Below are positions 25,401-37,019 of a stretch of 64,000 nt of DNA, piece after piece. The position numbers and the translations under genes are program-made. The stretch's first letter is position 1; each line of letters begins with the position of its first letter. The notes under the pieces were generated by a model. It was not told the origin of the DNA. It did no database searches and saw only the letters and a list, made by a program, of their open reading frames with translations. The stretch is from the NCBI GenBank assembly GCA_020310875.1, contig CM035412.1:130806196-130870195 (forward strand), given 5' to 3'. Source of the stretch: Ceratopteris richardii. Lineage: Eukaryota; Streptophyta; Polypodiopsida; Polypodiales; Pteridaceae.

Positions 25401-25786
25401 AGTGTATCCCAAGCATCCCTAGCTGTTCTACAAGAGCGAATATGAGGAATAATGGCACGTTTGACAGACAAAGCTATCAATGCATATGCCTGGGCATCTC
25501 TGCCATCCCAACGAATCTGCTCTGCAATAGGTGCAGCAAAAGCAGAAGCACGAACAAGAATCTACACAATATCATCTTCGACACCATCTTCATCAGCTCC
25601 AGCACCTGTATTCGTAGTACCTGTTGTTACAGGTGTTACAGGACGTCTTTCAACACCCTGCACAATTTTCCACAATCCTTTTGCAACCAATACATGTCGC
25701 ATCATATAAGCCCATAATGGGTAGTTGGTACCATCCAACTTATCCTCAACAACCAACATACGGAATACATCACTGCTTTCAGTCAT
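22470..25786 (-). pseudogene. copia gag-pol, broken and truncated in RT
   Basis: Start codon at 25,786. The UBN2-type gag (LDGTNYPLWAYMM) is interrupted by a TAG at 25,562. A second TAG (25,100) precedes a damaged zinc knuckle CKYSKGNDHIIKNC that lacks its second Cys. The protease reads FDNGATKH where DSG is usual. Integrase has HSDVCG, RSDRGGEY and, after a TAA at 23,807, the Glu region AERKN. RT covers FDETFAP through KKALYGLKQAPHAWY and fades near 22,500 before YVDD. A frameshift lies near 22,830-22,890. Most of the protein is in one frame, so decay is moderate. Confidence 0.9.
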
Positions 25787-26065
25787 GGCCGGTGGCTAAA
25801 ATACCTTGATGCAGAAAATTGACTATATCTCAAAAAGTTGAACGGAACTGCCCAGACGAGTTCTACTTAACCTGTAGCAGACTTCGAGACGCTTATACTG
25901 GCGAACAGAAATTGGTATATACCTTTGGCACAAAAAGACTAAATAGCCTGCACAAGCACTGCGATAATGCGTTCAAAAACACCCTAAGTATGCTCACCAA
26001 AATTCGTACGATTCTGAGACTGCAAACGGAGGAGTGTCGACGGGCCTAGATGAAGCGATGAACTA

Positions 26066-26076
26066 CTCTGATACCA
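26066..26076 (-). promoter_or_regulatory. primer-binding site of the copia element
   Basis: TGGTATCAGAG on the minus strand, two bases from the LTR edge; initiator-Met tRNA type. Confidence 0.85.
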
Positions 26077-26078
26077 AT

Positions 26079-26308
26079 TGTTGGAGATAGATGTCTGCGG
26101 AAGCACGCGAACAGCACAAGGAAGAAGAAGAAGCTTGGAGCACAACACACAAGACTGAATGTATTACTAGAGAATGTACAAAGATAAGTAGCTCATTAGG
26201 GCAATAGGCGTACATACAAGCCGGGGGAAAAAAACCTCCTAAAGAGGGAAAAAAGTGCCCCGGGGGTCCTAGTGTGTTCACACATATCACTACCTAAATA
26301 TATCAACA
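26079..26308 (-). repeat. 5' LTR of the minus-strand copia element
   Basis: 230 bp. On the minus strand it begins TGTTGATATATTTAGG and ends TCTCCAACA. It is homologous along its length to the plus-strand LTR at 39,101-39,326. Confidence 0.9.
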
Positions 26309-26480
26309 AATGGAAAGAGGAAGCTCAAAAAAAATCAAGAAAAAAAACTTTCTTTCATATGCATAACAAGAAGAAGAACCTTGAAAGCGGAGACTTAGTC
26401 TTGGCATTGACTATCAAAGATTTTGGGAGGAAAATTTGGGAGAGAGGCGAGAGGTCATATATTTTCATATCAAATATATC
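26309..26480 (+). pseudogene. possible gypsy integrase C-terminal fragment
   Basis: The frame contains a basic stretch followed by NLESGDLVLALTIKDFGRKIW, resembling the GDLVL block that ends gypsy integrases. It is short, has no neighbouring integrase core, and adjoins the outer edge of the copia LTR. Confidence 0.35.
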
Positions 26481-27780
26481 TTAGTAGAATAATCCAATTG
26501 GCCACCTTCAAAGGGAATATATTGTCTAATTACATTAGCGAATGTAGAGTCAAGTGATACCTAGAGCCTCTCACGAAGTAGATTTTGAGAAGACTCTACT
26601 AAAAACAAAAAAAAAGGAAGAAGAGTGCAGGAAGCATAGGAACAAAAAAAAGGAGAAAAATTAGAAAATGAAAGAATGAAAAACTTAGAAAAAAATTCCA
26701 AGAATGAAAGACATTGAACCTTTGACTGATCTAAAAATTCAAGGATATAAATAGTATGTTGTTGATTCCGATGCCCAAAGCAAGTTAATTAGCACCTCAG
26801 TGGAGAATCTCAAAGTTATTGCAAGGGAATCCCTTGCAAAGATAAGAGGAATCAATAGAGTAATAAAAAAACCCTTATGTAGAGTAGAACTGATTATTTG
26901 GCTACAACAATGACAAATGCCTACCAAGTGTGATGTTTGGCAAGACCATTTTGTTCATCACGAGATTTTTCTAGGAATTTCCTACATGTGTGATCATAAA
27001 GTGGCACTAGACCTAGGACTAGGATACCTATTTGCAATATTTGAGGGCATGGAACTAATGGTAGTATTCAAGAGAAAGTGATGACAATGCTCACTCTCAA
27101 GGAAAACAAAATAGTCTATACTCTACAATATATAGGAGGAGAGAGAGAAATATGTACTCATGTCCTAGAGGGGAACATGCAAAACTATGCTCCCCCCATG
27201 ATTCTTTAGGAGAAGATAGAGAAATACATCAGGGGATACTCTGACATGGAACTAGGCAAGGAAAGGAATGCATCTAGCTTCCCTCTATTGCAAGTTGACA
27301 AGAATAGGGACTAGGGTTGAGACCCTACATCATAGATGTAGGATTGGAAAAAGTAGTCTTAGCTTCTCAGATAGAGTAATAGGCCTCAATAAAAACAAAA
27401 AGGATCTTTCTTTAGTCCAATCAACTATACCCAAGGTATAGGTTACCAATGGAAATGTAAAAATCAAAGTAGAATATTACTGGTGCAAATAGGAGGGATT
27501 ATTGAAAGTTATGAAACTTGTGCAAGATCTGATTGTGATGCTTGACACATACTCAGCTCTCATTATTTGCCTCTTAATCATTTATGTATTTCATGTAAGC
27601 GCAAAAGGAAGCTATGCCTCAAAAATATAAATACTACACTCCTAACCTTAACGGAGAGTGTTAAAGTAAAAGGTGAAAATGTATTTATAGCTTAGATAAA
27701 AGCCAAATTATTATTAGAGAAAACTCAAAAAAGGTGCAACCTTATCCTTATGGAGTGATTTGAATTTGAAGCACCAAAAG
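26481..27780. other. decayed repeat DNA, nothing assigned
   Basis: Plus-strand reading gives short runs between stops (for example DLKIQGYK near 26,730 and DHFVHHEIFLG near 26,945) that look like an old polyprotein, but I cannot match them to a domain. Confidence 0.4.
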
Positions 27781-28592
27781 TGTTGGAAGTGGGGTGGGCC
27801 ACAATAACAATATACCACAGGATTACAAGCTCTTCCAACAGATGAACCTTAACATACTCACCTTAAGACTCAAAAAGGTGGTGAGTGAGAGATAGAGAGA
27901 GAATAGATAAGATTTCAAGTGTAACAGCAAGCTATGAGGCTCACCTACATTATCTCAAGATAATGTGTGCCTAAGAGGTATGAAGCGCGTGTGTGACAGA
28001 ATATGGAGAATATGAAAATTTTAGAACCGTTTTATGGCAAACCTGAATTTTGACTATCTAAATCAGAAACTAGTGAATGAACAAGTGGGGACAGATGTAG
28101 ACTTGTTACTCATAGTATGTTGCTGACATGAACTCCTCCAGATGTAGAGCACACCTTCTCCAAGTGTGTGAGAACACTCCCTCCAAGAGGGTCTCCAAGA
28201 TCTCCTCCTTGTGTTGAGTAGATACTCCTTGAGTAGCTTAAGCATGAGAAGATGTTTGAACAATGAGCAAGGCTCTTCTTATATAGTAATTTGAGGCTTC
28301 CAAAAAACACTTACAAAAAGCTACATTTGTATAAAGCTATGATTGCATCACTAAAATTGGCATCGACCATTAAAAGTTATGAAAAGTCGGTGTCATTGTG
28401 AATAAAGCAAATCTAATAACAAATTTTTGTGTGTTGTGCGATGAGGTTGCCGCTGGGATTTGAACCTCCACCGATAAGGAAGGTTTTTTACATTGGTTGA
28501 ATTAGATCATGTTACCACCTGACTTTGTTGTAAAATATGTATGAAGAACAAATTTTATTTTGTTCTTGGACACTTAGACAATGACTCCAACA
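27781..28592 (-). repeat. 3' LTR of a minus-strand copia element
   Basis: 812 bp, on the minus strand TGTTGGAGTC...CTTCCAACA, preceded by a purine tract (GAAGGAGGAT) and the copia coding end. It contains TATATAAGAAGAG near 28,270-28,283, a likely core promoter, and a B-box-like GGTTCAAATCCC at 28,455-28,466, perhaps a SINE scrap. The left end is less certain. Confidence 0.65.
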
Positions 28593-28639
28593 ATCCTCCT
28601 TCAATGTCACAATGGTACAAGGTTCAATAACCTGCAAAA

Positions 28640-30818
28640 CTTCTTATATTTTCAAATATCTCTTAACTAATTTCCACTCAATATTCTTTAGCTGGCTGTG
28701 CATGAACTTGGATACTTGAGAAACTACAAATTGAATGTTCGGACATGTATTACATAGATATATCAAGCAACCAACTGCTTGACTATATAATGTAGCATCA
28801 AATGGTTCTAAATGTGCTTCCGATTGTAATGACACATTGACATCCATAAGTGTCTGCATAGGCTTAGAATCTGTCATCTCAAACCTTTCCAATAATTTCT
28901 CAATGTATTTATGTTGTGTCATGTAGATACACTCATCTCTGTACTTGAACTCAATCCAAAGATAATAATGTAAAATACCTAAGTTATTTACATCAAATGT
29001 ATGCTTAAGTTGTCCTTTAAACAACTAAAGAAGCTAGTTCAATCCAAAGATAATAATGTAAAATACCTAAGTTATTTACATCAATTGTATGTTTATGTTG
29101 TCCTTTACATCAAATCCTAAACACTAGCTGGTTCATTCTCAATTGAAGTAAGAGCTAAAATATTATGATCCCCAAAATGTTATGCATAATTTACCTCATC
29201 TCCTTGTTGTCTCCTTGTTTGACTTCTAGTTCTTCCACTGTATTCCTTTATAGCACTATCCTTCTAGGTTTGATATAACCACCTTGGTGTATCCTTGAAA
29301 AGTGGTGGAATCCTTTCTGGTTCTTCAATATCTCTTTCTTCTAGAACTCTAGAACCTTCTCCAACTTCATAAGTCGGAACTCCGAGAAGTACTGAACATG
29401 GACTAGGTACTCATGTAGGTAACGTAACTCTCCCTTCACCTACATCTCTTAGGGTTTGAGAAGGTTCATCACCCCCCTTGTATGGTTGAATGTAAGAATC
29501 CAAATTTCTTATGAAAAATGCTTAGTCATTTGCTTTTATGAACTCTAGAATTTCTTCCTTCTTATCATAAATCTGACTTTCTGCAATATATGCATTGCAT
29601 GAGAGTAGGATATCACCTATTTTTGGAACATAGAATCGGTATCCTTTGTTTTCAATTGCATAACCAATAAAAATGGATTTAGTGGCTTTTACATCAATCT
29701 TACCATCATCCTTCTTCTCAATGTGAACATAAGCTGGGGAACCAAAAACTTTGAAGTAATTCACATTGGGTTTCTTCCCATAATAAGCTTCATAAGGTGT
29801 GATGACCTTTAAATCTTTTGTGGAAAACCTATTCCAAATGTGATTCATTGCATGTATTGCATCAAACCAAAACTTGGGGGAAAAAAAAAATTGGATGACA
29901 TCATACTATGCATCAGCTCAACAAGTATCCTATTCTTTCTCTCTACAACACCATTCCGTTCTGGCATGTAAGCAATAGTGAGTTGATGAGAGATACCTTT
30001 GTCTTCAAGAAAAGACTTAAATTCTTTAGATATGTGCTCTCCTCTATCACTTCTCAAAGTCTAAATCTTTGATTGACTTTCATTTTCAACCATAGATAAG
30101 AACTTCTTGAAAGAAGGAAAAACCTCTGACTTCACTTTAAGACCGTAAATCCATGAATATCTTGAGAAATCATCAATGAACATAACAAAGTACCTGAACC
30201 TTGAATAGAATTTGTTCTCATCAGACCATTCACATCTAAATGTATGATTTGCAACTTCCTTGTGGCCACAATGTATCCATGCTTCTTGAAAGGTAGTTTG
30301 TGAAGCTTTCCTTCAAGACATCCTTCACATGTCTCTCCATCATCTGGTAATGCAAAAGTAGGCAAACTCACCACCATAACTTGATCTTTGATATGCTTGA
30401 GAGTTGTGTAACTGATATGACCAAATCTAGCATGTCATAACTTCATGTTCTCCTTAGGTGTAGTAGACCTAGCAATATTAGCATGACTTATTTGGGACAA
30501 TACAAACATGCCACTTCTATTTTCACCGTGAAGTAAACAATGCTCCTCAAGTAAGAGGATCTGACATGAATCTTTCTTAAAAACAACTTTGTAACCATCA
30601 AACAAGAAAGTAGAGATAGAGAGCAAATTCTTCTTCATGTCTGGAACATAAAGAACATTGGAAATTGTAAAATTTCCACCTACTCTGGACTTCAGGTTCA
30701 CTTCTCCAACACTAAAAACCTCCAAATCATGACCATCTTTGTTGGCAGTAGCCAGAGGCACAGACGTCGAGGAAGCATGTAAAGACAGAGAACAACGAAG
30801 TAGTGGTGAGCCAGTCAA
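28640..30818 (-). pseudogene. copia polyprotein remnant with internal deletions
   Basis: Blocks run right to left: protease tail and linker (30,818-30,435, VLYVPDMKKNLLSI); pre-integrase (CEGCLEGKLHKLPF); integrase with RSDRGEHISKEF and NGVVERKNR (30,057-29,845); integrase C-terminal block TPYEAYYGKKPNVNYFKVFG (29,848-29,522); then, after a stretch with no RT core, the RT-RNase H connection (29,024-28,644, LGILHYYLWIEF, SQVSKFMHS). Gag, most of RT and RNase H are missing. It is a different family from the 22-26 kb element. Confidence 0.85.
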
Positions 30819-30887
30819 ATTATTTTTTCAAACAAATATGTTTCAAAATACTTTGCAAAAACCTCCAACGGTGATTTTCATCACTTT

Positions 30888-31392
30888 TGTACCATATGTA
30901 ACATAGAAAAACCCCTTTTGTATTTATATGCTCCATTTTGTGCAAGCCGAGGAGTCCTCGAACTTGAGGAGCTTAGGTAGAACAAGCCTATCAATTTTGG
31001 CTATTTTTAGACATCGTTTACCCCTTCAAATAGCACCTAGAGCCTATTTTTTAACTATGCCGGTCACTAGATGTGAAACCGGTCAAAACTAGTCTAGAAT
31101 CTATAAAAAGAGCTAGAGAGCTCATTTTTGAGGTTAGCTAGTGTAGACTTGTATGAGCTTTAGTGAGCTTGAGCTTGTAATTGAGATCTTGAGTAGTAGA
31201 GTATATTTTCCTACCTTCCATTGTGTCTTGCTTGTCTCTTTGTTGTGTGTGTGTGCATCTCTATGCTTCTCAACCTTCACTCTCACCCCATCTCACATTC
31301 ACGACCTTCATATCACTCCTATCTCTTCCGCGGATTGACATTAAGGAGGTGGAGCTTCTTAACGTGGTACTTACCATTGTGCTAGAGCAACA
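30888..31392 (+). repeat. 5' LTR of a Ty3/gypsy element (left edge approximate)
   Basis: Ends GAGCAACA seven bases before a gypsy-type primer-binding site. CTATAAAAAGAG at about 31,098 is a good TATA box. The left end is set at the first suitable TG and could be off by tens of bases, since no 3' LTR is in the window. Confidence 0.6.
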
Positions 31393-31399
31393 CCAAATT

Positions 31400-31417
31400 T
31401 GGCGCCGTTGTCGGGGA
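31400..31417 (+). promoter_or_regulatory. gypsy primer-binding site
   Basis: TGGCGCCGTTGTCGGGGA differs at one base from the TGGCGCCGTTGCCGGGGA site I recall for Athila/Tat-type plant elements. Confidence 0.8.
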
Positions 31418-31773
31418 TCGAGTCTAGGACGAATGTGTGATGGTAAGAGTATAGAAAGAAGTGGCATTGGAAGGTAAAAATTTCAGTTTTTGTTGTTGTT
31501 TTTCATTAGTTTTTTGTGTTTTTCATCTCCTCTATACTCCTTCACCACCGCATCATCTTCTTCCACTCCAAAAAAAAATCAAAAAATTCACCATATCCAC
31601 CCATTCTCCTCATTTCCCCTCATTTGTGCATGCCAGAGAGAGAGAGAGAGCTTTCGTGCTTGCATGTGCTTTTGTGTTTTTGAGTTTCCTTGCAGCTATA
31701 GTGCTCCAGAGCATCAGGAAAGCTTCCAAAAGGTAAAAAAATCATTTTCTGTCAGAATCTGCCGTTGGGATCA

Positions 31774-32480
31774 GACCATCGCGATGGTCTCCCAAGTTCG
31801 GCATTTTTGGTAAGCGACCACACCATGAGGTGGGCGACACAAGCACATACAAGAATCAACACTTGCATTTCAAAAATTCGCATTTTGGTGGACCATCACG
31901 ATTGGCTCAGACCATCACGATTGTGTCACACCATCGCGATTGGCTCACGCCATCGAGACGGCTCGGCCGGACCATCGTGATGGTCTCACACCATCGCGAC
32001 GGTTCACTTGAGCCATCACGACAGTCACTGACCACCGCCACGATCCCGTCAACCCCACGCCATCGCGATTGGCTCACGCCATCGCGATTGGCTCACGCCA
32101 TCGCGCCGATCCTGTCATGTGTCAAGATAGACCATCGCGATTGTTCACTAGCCACGCCATCGCGATGATACCAGGTATGCCATCGCGATGCCTCAAAAAT
32201 TGGACCATCGCGATTGGCTCAAGCCATCGTGCCTCATGACCATCACGACAGGCTCACACCATCGCGACGATTGCGTTGACCATTGACCAACACCATCACG
32301 ATTACTCACCGATCAGACCATCGCGACGCCTCACTCAGACCATCGCGACGGTTCGCATCATGCCATCGCAACGGTTCGTGCCTTTGGACCATCCCGATTG
32401 TACCACATCATCGCGATGGTTCACTTGAGCCATCACGACGGTCCCAGACCATCGCGATTGTCCCAAACCATCGCGATTTT
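31774..32480 (+). repeat. degenerate array of CCATCGCGA-type repeats in the leader
   Basis: About 27 copies by eye of a core CCATCRCGA, typically spaced 15-30 bp and often followed by TTGGCTCA or CGGTTCA. The first copy is a perfect 16-bp palindrome, GACCATCGCGATGGTC (31,774-31,789). Variants CATCACGA, CATCGTGA and CATCGCAA look like single deamination products of the CGCG core. The array lies between primer-binding site and gag. Confidence 0.9.
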
Positions 32481-33166
32481 CCACCCCAAACACAAATTTT
32501 AGGGTTTTATTTTTGGGCAAATTTGGGGCTATTTTAAGCAAATTTTTGGGTAATTAGACTCATAGGAAACCCTTTAGCTCATGTTTGAAGAAAAACTTGT
32601 TTATCAGTTTTTACCCGCGAGAGCCTGAACGCTCATATCTTTTTCATCCGAAGTCTGTTTTTTGAGCTTTATAGCTCGTTAGAAAGCTCTTTATGATTGA
32701 TTTTTAGAAATGATATTTTTAGACATTGTTGGGACTAGAAAGCCAGGGGGCATTAAAATTTTGGGCAAGGGAGAAAGGATCTAAAAAGTGTATATATCAA
32801 AGTGCTTGATCTTCCATTTGAGAATTGGTCTAATATTGAATTTTTACAGGTCTATCAGGGGCTATCGAGGACAATCAAAGCAAGGCAATGAAGGATGCAA
32901 GCTTGGGAAGTGCGACTTCTTGGGCATCAGAGCACTCAAAGCAGCTGACTTGAGGTTGGAAGAATACTCACCCCCCTCAGTCAATTATTAACATAGGCTA
33001 AATGGTAGCATTGTGGATTAAAGACGATAGGAATGCCTCAAGTTGAAGAGACTTAATTTTTCAAGTCCAAGACCAACGTAAAAGTGCACGATACAAAAAC
33101 CTCAAGGAAAGAACTTAAGACTGACGGAACGAGAACTCAAAAGTACAACGGACAGTCGAATTCCTG
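32481..33166 (+). other. rest of the gypsy leader, no gene seen
   Basis: Non-coding by eye. Short frames here (such as 32,788-32,991) have no similarity to known proteins. Confidence 0.5.
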
Positions 33167-36100
33167 ATGCATACATCGAGACAAGACAAGAATCTAAAGG
33201 AATTTACAAAGAAACAAGCAACAAAAGAACAAAGAACCGTTGATGATCAGAGAGTGCCAGAAATTCAATTCATGAACCTTAGATCGGGCAAGCATATAGG
33301 TAAGTCAGACCGACGAAGCCTTAGATCATCAGAAGCAAGTGTAGGAACTACTGCACGTTCGTGGGCACAACAGTTGAATAGTTATCCTTACAAGTTGAGC
33401 TCAGATACTAGTGAATCGGAAATGGCTTTTAGCACAAAAGGACCAGAAGGAGGGTTAAACATTGCATATCTGGAAAAATCCAAAGGACCCTATAGAACTC
33501 AATTAGAATTTGTCCGAACCAATCGCTTAGGTGCTCGCATCTATGAGGATGGTTTGCGAAGACAAGTGGTGCAAATGCATAACCCTGATCAACCCATTGG
33601 ATTGGAATGTCCAGTGGTGAAATTCGAGAGAGACGCATACATAGACAAAGAAGGATTAATGTACATCATAAGTACTCAGACAAATAATACCAATGAGTTT
33701 GGTGTAGTTCAATTAGAGACAGAAGCGAGAACCCAAGGAAAAGAACCAGTAGGAGAAGAACTTAGGACACCTAGAGGGAAATCTGTACTAACTAGAGTAC
33801 TAATTCTAGAATGGATCCCTCAAGATAACAGAAGCATAGAATTATTCGTAAACAAAGAGACAGATGAAGCATTTTGGAGGTACAGAATGGAACAAGCTAG
33901 TGAGGTAGGCTCTATCATGGTCTATGAATTTAAGGACCCAGATACACCTGGAAAGGTTGTATACCTGGATGAGACTTCAGAAAGAGTATTTGTAGTACCA
34001 GACCATGCGAGAAATACCTACACATGGAGAGGTGATCTAGTCTTCCCTCCATCTCGAGCAAATGCAAACACCAGCCATCAAGGGGCAGGAACATCCTCAG
34101 CCCATGGCAATCAAAGAGAGAAGAACAAAGAGAGACCAGAAGTAAGTTTTACTCATCCCATAGGGAGAGATAGAACCACCATGGACACCGATAGGGTGGA
34201 AAGACAAAGGGAACCTAGAATACCAGGTGGTAGAGATGATTTTCCTCTACCTAGACCACGTGAACACCCCAGGGTACTGAGACCCACTCAGTTAGTAAAG
34301 TCCATGAAAAATTATTTTGATGGGACAGGAGATCCCTATGACCATGTTGCGGAATTTAAGCAAGTGCTACGAGCAGAACAAGTAGAAGACATGTTCATGC
34401 AATACAATGCTTTTGGACTAATGTTGAAGAATACAGCTTTAACTTGGTTCCAACCATTGCAACAAAGGCAATTTAGAGACATCCATCACTTGTTAGAGTC
34501 ATTCATCATTGAATTCTCTAAAAGTGGAGTCAGACATGATACGTCTTCGTTGATTCATAGTTTCAAACAGACGCCTCAAGAAACAGTTAGACTTGCAGGA
34601 TGTAGGTTTAGACAATATGTTGAAAGATGTCCAGTGCAAGAGTTACTTACCCTCACAGGCCAGGCAAGTGTCGTTGTTTTTGGATGGCCTCTTGAGCTCT
34701 AAACTATTCTCCTATGTATACTTGAAGGAACCCAGAACATTAGAGCAATGTGTGAGAATTTGTATAGACATTGAAGACAACTTAGGAGATGAGTTGGAAC
34801 TCTCAAAGGTCTACAAGGATTCAGATTGTTCATCTCTAGCATCTTCAAAACTATCTAGCTCTATAGAAGGCCTAGCAGAAAAAGTGGCCCAGAAACTAGG
34901 AGTTTCTAGTAAACAGATGCCTAAGTTAACAACAAGCAAGCGTTGTTACACATGTGGTGGTGATCATATGGCAAATGTGTGTCCCAATGCAACACAAATG
35001 CAAGCCAACCCTAGTGGTCAGTACTGTACAATTGAAAGACGATACACGAATCATACGGATCAAGACTGCCCATACAACAAACAAGCAGTGAGACAGAACT
35101 ACCCGCAAGCATACGCACAACCAGGTAGGTATCAAGGTCAATATAATACTCAGCCTCATTACTATAGGCCTCCTAAGAACTATCCTTATCAGGCTCAACA
35201 AAGACCTCAACCTGTTTTAGCTCAGCAGCCACCCCCACCAGCTAATGTCATCTCAGTTAAATATGCTGCTACAGAAGAAAACCTCAATAGGGCTTTAGTT
35301 CCCTCTTCACCCTTAAATACTGAAAGTGCCCTAACTCTAAGAGTTTTGACTCTACTCATGTAGATAGTCCACCCGCATATTACATGGAGTCACCAGAACA
35401 TGTGGAAACATATCAGTATGATAGTCCACCATTGGAACCCAGTTGGGAGCCCGACTACGCTAATGTGATGTACACAAACCTGAATCCACGGCCCCAATTG
35501 AGAGAGCAAAGACCACAGGGCCCTAGAGGACCATGCTTTAGGTGCCAAGGAGATCATTTCATAAAGGATTGTCCACATCCTCCTATAGCAAGACAATCAC
35601 AATACTATAACATACAAGGTTTTTGCACCGATTGTGGTAAGTTATCAAAGATTATCCCAAGAACCCTAGGAATGCTTCAAAAGTGACACTGATCAACGTG
35701 ATAGGTATTGTACACAATGCAGATGGATCCAACCCTACATACGTGCCTATCCAAGCTATAACCAGAGCCCAGGCGCTCTTACAGAATCAACAACCTACTC
35801 AAGAGAAAATAGCTGAACCTAGTGAAGTTGGAGAATCTAGTAGTAACAAAAAGACAAAATCTTGGAAAGATTCTAGAGAAAGGATTAAGAGAAAGTGGAG
35901 TAAAAAGATAACCGAGTTGGAAGGAAGTTTAAAGGAATCTAGAGCCAAAATCCTAGAATTAACTTCTCAAGAATCGAATTAGGAGAACCCAGCTTAGAGA
36001 TCAGGATCAGTTCTAGCACAACCCATACCAGAAATTTTAGACATGATGTTTCGTGCATATCAGGCTAGATTAAAAGAAGGACCCTAGATGGCTGAAATGA

Positions 36101-36996
36101 GTAAGAACTACCCAAGAGTAGATTTAGAAATTGAGAGAACTAAACTTTACATGAAGATGGTAGAATTAGCTCAAACTATGTTCGAAGCATCTCGTTATCT
36201 TAATTGGAATGGCAAAACCCAAACTACACTTTCAAGGACTAATGGAGAGGTTAGAATACTTGATCGAAAGTAAGGAGAAAAAGAATCTGCATAGGAACCC
36301 TATTGCATCTGAGACCCAAGAAAGAAATGCACCTTCCCTGTCTCAAGTACCAAAGATAGAGGTTGACGACCACCTATCTTCCATACATAGGTATTCATAC
36401 GAATTTCTAAGAGAAATCCAAGAAGAAAAGTGGAGAAAAGAACAAGGAACCCGTCCTCCTATTCAAGAAATAGATGCTTGCAAGAGCAATTTCCCCAAGA
36501 CATTCCCTCTATCTACGATGATGTAGAGGAAGAACAACTGAGTGAACACACAGGTTTCGAATCCAATTCTTTGCAAGAATTACCTCAGTTCACAGGACCT
36601 TGGGAAGCCAAGTCTATTAGCATGAGAGCACCCACGATAATAGTGAGAAATGAAGAATCAGTAATCCCCAAAAACAAGGAAGTGATAAAGAACACCAAAG
36701 TACAATGTCACCTCACTATAGAGGAATTGTTGAAGGTTAAACCACAATTGTGGAAGCATGTAGGAAATCAATTCCCTGAGATTGCTACTACTTCCTCACA
36801 GATAGGATCACTCAAGAAGGTGCCAGAGATACCCATAGAAAGAATCGGAGATGTAAGCGAAGGAGAGGAAGGTAACACTTATCTTCCAATAACCCATCAA
36901 GGCTACACCATGAAAGCCATATTAGATTCAGGAGTCAGAGTAGCCATCGCTACCATCGCCTTATGGAAACGTTGGGTTGGGGTAAGCCAGCATTAA
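33167..36996 (+). pseudogene. gypsy gag-protease region, frameshifted
   Basis: The first frame (33,167-34,702, 511 codons) has about 300 residues I do not recognise, then the gag core near 34,280-34,690: a PTQLVKSMKNYFDGTGDPYD block, WFQPLQQRQF and a final FRQYVERCP. Frames then change at about 34,600-34,700, 35,365, 35,685 and 36,210-36,430. Two zinc knuckles remain: CYTCGGDHMANVC (about 34,945) and CFRCQGDHFIKDC (about 35,535). A basic helical segment follows (35,860-35,970). A protease start, AILDSGVRVAIAT, is near 36,920 just before the break. Start codon choice is uncertain. Confidence 0.8.
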
Positions 36997-37019
36997 ACTT
37001 GATGAAAAAGTAAATAAAT

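Larger units (their letters stand above)
22470..26308 (-). mobile_element. Ty1/copia element, 5' LTR through RT, 3' end missing
   Basis: From right to left: 230-bp LTR, primer-binding site, leader, gag, protease, integrase and part of RT. Recognisable sequence stops near 22,500 next to the gag-only element; RNase H and the 3' LTR are absent. The same family appears on the plus strand at 37,020-39,326, and integrase of a close relative lies at 49,400-50,289. Confidence 0.88.
30888..36996 (+). mobile_element. Ty3/gypsy element, 5' part (LTR to protease)
   Basis: LTR, primer-binding site, 1.8-kb leader with a CCATCGCGA-type repeat array, gag with two zinc knuckles and the start of protease are in order. 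The sequence then breaks off and copia sequence begins by about 37,085. RT, RNase H, integrase and 3' LTR are absent. The same family supplies the remnants at 11,240-12,964 and 18,396-18,600. Confidence 0.82.
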
